In this document: positions 17,601-17,933 of the stretch, in pieces
Numbering within the stretch: the first letter of the stretch is position 1
Layout of the letters: each line of letters opens with the position of its first letter
Source of the DNA: Podila epigama
Lineage: Eukaryota > Mortierellomycota > Mortierellomycetes > Mortierellales > Mortierellaceae
DNA length: 17,933 bases
Reading direction: 5' to 3'
NCBI GenBank assembly: GCA_015679605.1
Contig: JAAAVE010000382.1
Span: forward strand, 1-17,933
Notes under the pieces: generated by a model
What the model was told of the DNA's origin: nothing
Database searches by the model: none
The model's input: only the letters and a program-made list of their open reading frames with translations
Position numbers and translations under genes: made by a program

Positions 17601-17933
17601 ATTTTTGTTGTTGTGAAGTTTCTTTTTGCTGATTTTGATACTTTTTTTTCTTTTATAATCAACGCGTTAGTTGACCTGTCTAAAGGCGACCAAGCAAAGT
17701 CGCGAGCCAGGAATGGAGGAAATGATTCATCTTTCGAGTACACGGAGTACTGTGTTATGCCCTGCGCCATCCATGGAACCAGAAGCCTTGTTCTCGACAG
17801 CGTATCAACCTCGAGAGATTACAATGTGTACTGATATCATGCAATTGCATCTCGGTGCCGAGATGGACCTGGCTGTTATTGTTCTTGGTATGTTTTTTCT
17901 GTCTCTGTTTATGTGTATTCATGTCTGGCTATG
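11652..17933 (+). CDS. BRCA2: BRCA2/Brh2 homologue, 3' end outside the window
   Basis: Exons: 11652-12008, 12113-12223, 12367-16120, 16265-16337, 16477-17560 and 17671-17887, all frame-consistent; the last opens an intron (GTATGT at 17888) running off the window. About 1,865 residues are visible. BRCA2 loads RAD51 onto single-stranded DNA for homologous recombination in the nucleus. Residues 1 to about 860 are disordered, Ser/Thr/Pro-rich, with many SP/TP sites; exon 2 encodes a Ser run. Five BRC-type repeats start near residues 864, 973, 1054, 1125 and 1178. The DNA-binding part begins at FNLEGPRESISRLG and DYGLPQHVIDM and includes WVSNHYKLIVWKLA, YRYEREV, MVLCIASI, TDGWYVVPAMLD, NNTRLARWDAKLGF, RRYPVVFLE, a short tower and YQPRE of OB2. 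End of OB2, OB3 and the C-terminus are missing. The start at 11652 (MTRKSSPQRS) is chosen because the sequence before it looks like a pyrimidine-rich leader; an in-frame ATG at 11541 would add 37 residues. Confidence 0.92.
12009..12112 (+). other. BRCA2 intron 1
   Basis: The donor CCAG|GTATGG and acceptor TTATAG|ACAACA make a phase-0 join. A CTAAC branch-like motif lies about 25 bp before the acceptor. A TA-rich dinucleotide stretch sits at about 12030-12057. Confidence 0.75.
12224..12366 (+). other. BRCA2 intron 2, acceptor uncertain
   Basis: The donor is GCCATG|GTAACT. The acceptor CCTCAG at 12366 gives a phase-0 join to DEWTSPSPSRKR. An alternative TGTACAG at 12291 is also phase 0 and has no stop after it, but would insert 25 residues that include an unlikely hydrophobic run (SLIFVVPIFFSSLFYV). 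Confidence 0.6.
14488..15534 (+). other. BRC repeat array of BRCA2 (five repeats)
   Basis: Repeats lie at 14488-14556 (GFEFKATKV...MFEE, most degenerate), 14815-14910 (GFGRYRSGKG...IFADD), 15058-15147 (GFTTGRMKPA...FFDDDDE), 15271-15360 (GFSVASGKPL...LFADDED) and 15430-15534 (GFTSAKNSSK...LLEMDDNE). Each follows the family plan: a GF(x)T/A-G(K) start, S(E/K)(x)A in the middle, a helix ending in LF or FF, then an acidic tail. A partial resemblance (FGRFRVSDIG, near 14620-14649) may be a decayed sixth copy. BRC repeats bind RAD51 by mimicking its own oligomerisation motif. Confidence 0.85.
16121..16264 (+). other. BRCA2 intron 3
   Basis: The donor GAAG|GTATTT and acceptor GCATCAG|GTCCA make a phase-1 join giving FNLEGPRESI, matching the conserved entry to the DNA-binding domain. 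Confidence 0.85.
16338..16476 (+). other. BRCA2 intron 4 with an A-rich acceptor
   Basis: The donor GGCTT|GTAAGT and acceptor CACAAAAAAAG|ACCTCAG make a phase-2 join giving YGLPQHVID, which parallels the equivalent human segment. The more usual-looking CCTCAG six bases on breaks the frame. Confidence 0.75.
17561..17670 (+). other. BRCA2 intron 5
   Basis: The donor GTCAGA|GTAAGA and acceptor GCGTTAG|TTGACC make a phase-0 join giving HRVRLTCLKAT in OB2. A T-rich tract runs at 17641-17656. Confidence 0.85.

Larger units (their letters stand above)
16265..17887 (+). other. BRCA2 DNA-binding domain: helical domain, OB1, OB2 with short tower (partial)
   Basis: Exons 4-6 encode it. The helical domain includes WVSNHYKLIVWKLA (from 16610). 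OB1 includes TDGWYVVPAMLD (near 16877) and LARWDAKLGF. OB2 begins around RRYPVVFLE (near 17190). From REEEQ (17249) to FMVRV (near 17450), about 65 residues of charged helix stand where human BRCA2 has a tower of roughly 130. OB2 resumes as FWKADQPGIQEGHRVR and, in exon 6, YQPRE (near 17803). Confidence 0.85.

Overview
The window looks like nuclear DNA of an early-diverging filamentous fungus, most plausibly Mucoromycota and perhaps close to Mortierella. The evidence is short GT-AG introns of about 100-200 bp, one GC-AG intron, a full-size multi-repeat BRCA2 homologue (a gene reduced or lost in many yeasts), a eukaryotic PUS9/RIB2-type pseudouridine synthase, and long non-coding stretches of strand-biased simple sequence. 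The assignment to a lineage is an inference.

Left half (1-9637): three intron-free genes on the minus strand, at 1-495 (cut by the window edge), 1969-3063 and 5392-7743. Each encodes a predicted four-pass membrane protein with no similarity I can name, and two carry long disordered segments. They are separated by 1.5-2.3 kb of non-coding DNA full of 3-, 4-, 7-, 9-, 13- and 15-bp tandem repeats, a polypurine tract and homopolymer runs. I read them as a cluster of tetraspan (MARVEL-like) proteins, possibly anciently duplicated.

Middle (9638-11411, minus): a four-exon RluA-family pseudouridine synthase of 408 codons, reconstructed from motif continuity across three introns. One intron uses a GC donor.

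Right half (11652-17933, plus): a six-exon, 3'-truncated BRCA2/Brh2 homologue. It has a long Ser/Thr/Pro-rich N-terminus, five BRC-type RAD51-binding repeats, and a DNA-binding domain with helical domain, OB1, an OB2 carrying a shortened tower, and the start of the rest of OB2. The remainder lies beyond the window. BRCA2 and the pseudouridine synthase are divergent and share an intergenic region of about 240 bp, so they may share a promoter.

I see no tRNA, rRNA, transposon, CRISPR array or viral element. The most interesting items are the multi-BRC fungal BRCA2 with a short tower, the tetraspan cluster with its disordered tails, the GC-AG intron, and several small cis-element candidates upstream of the tetraspan genes.
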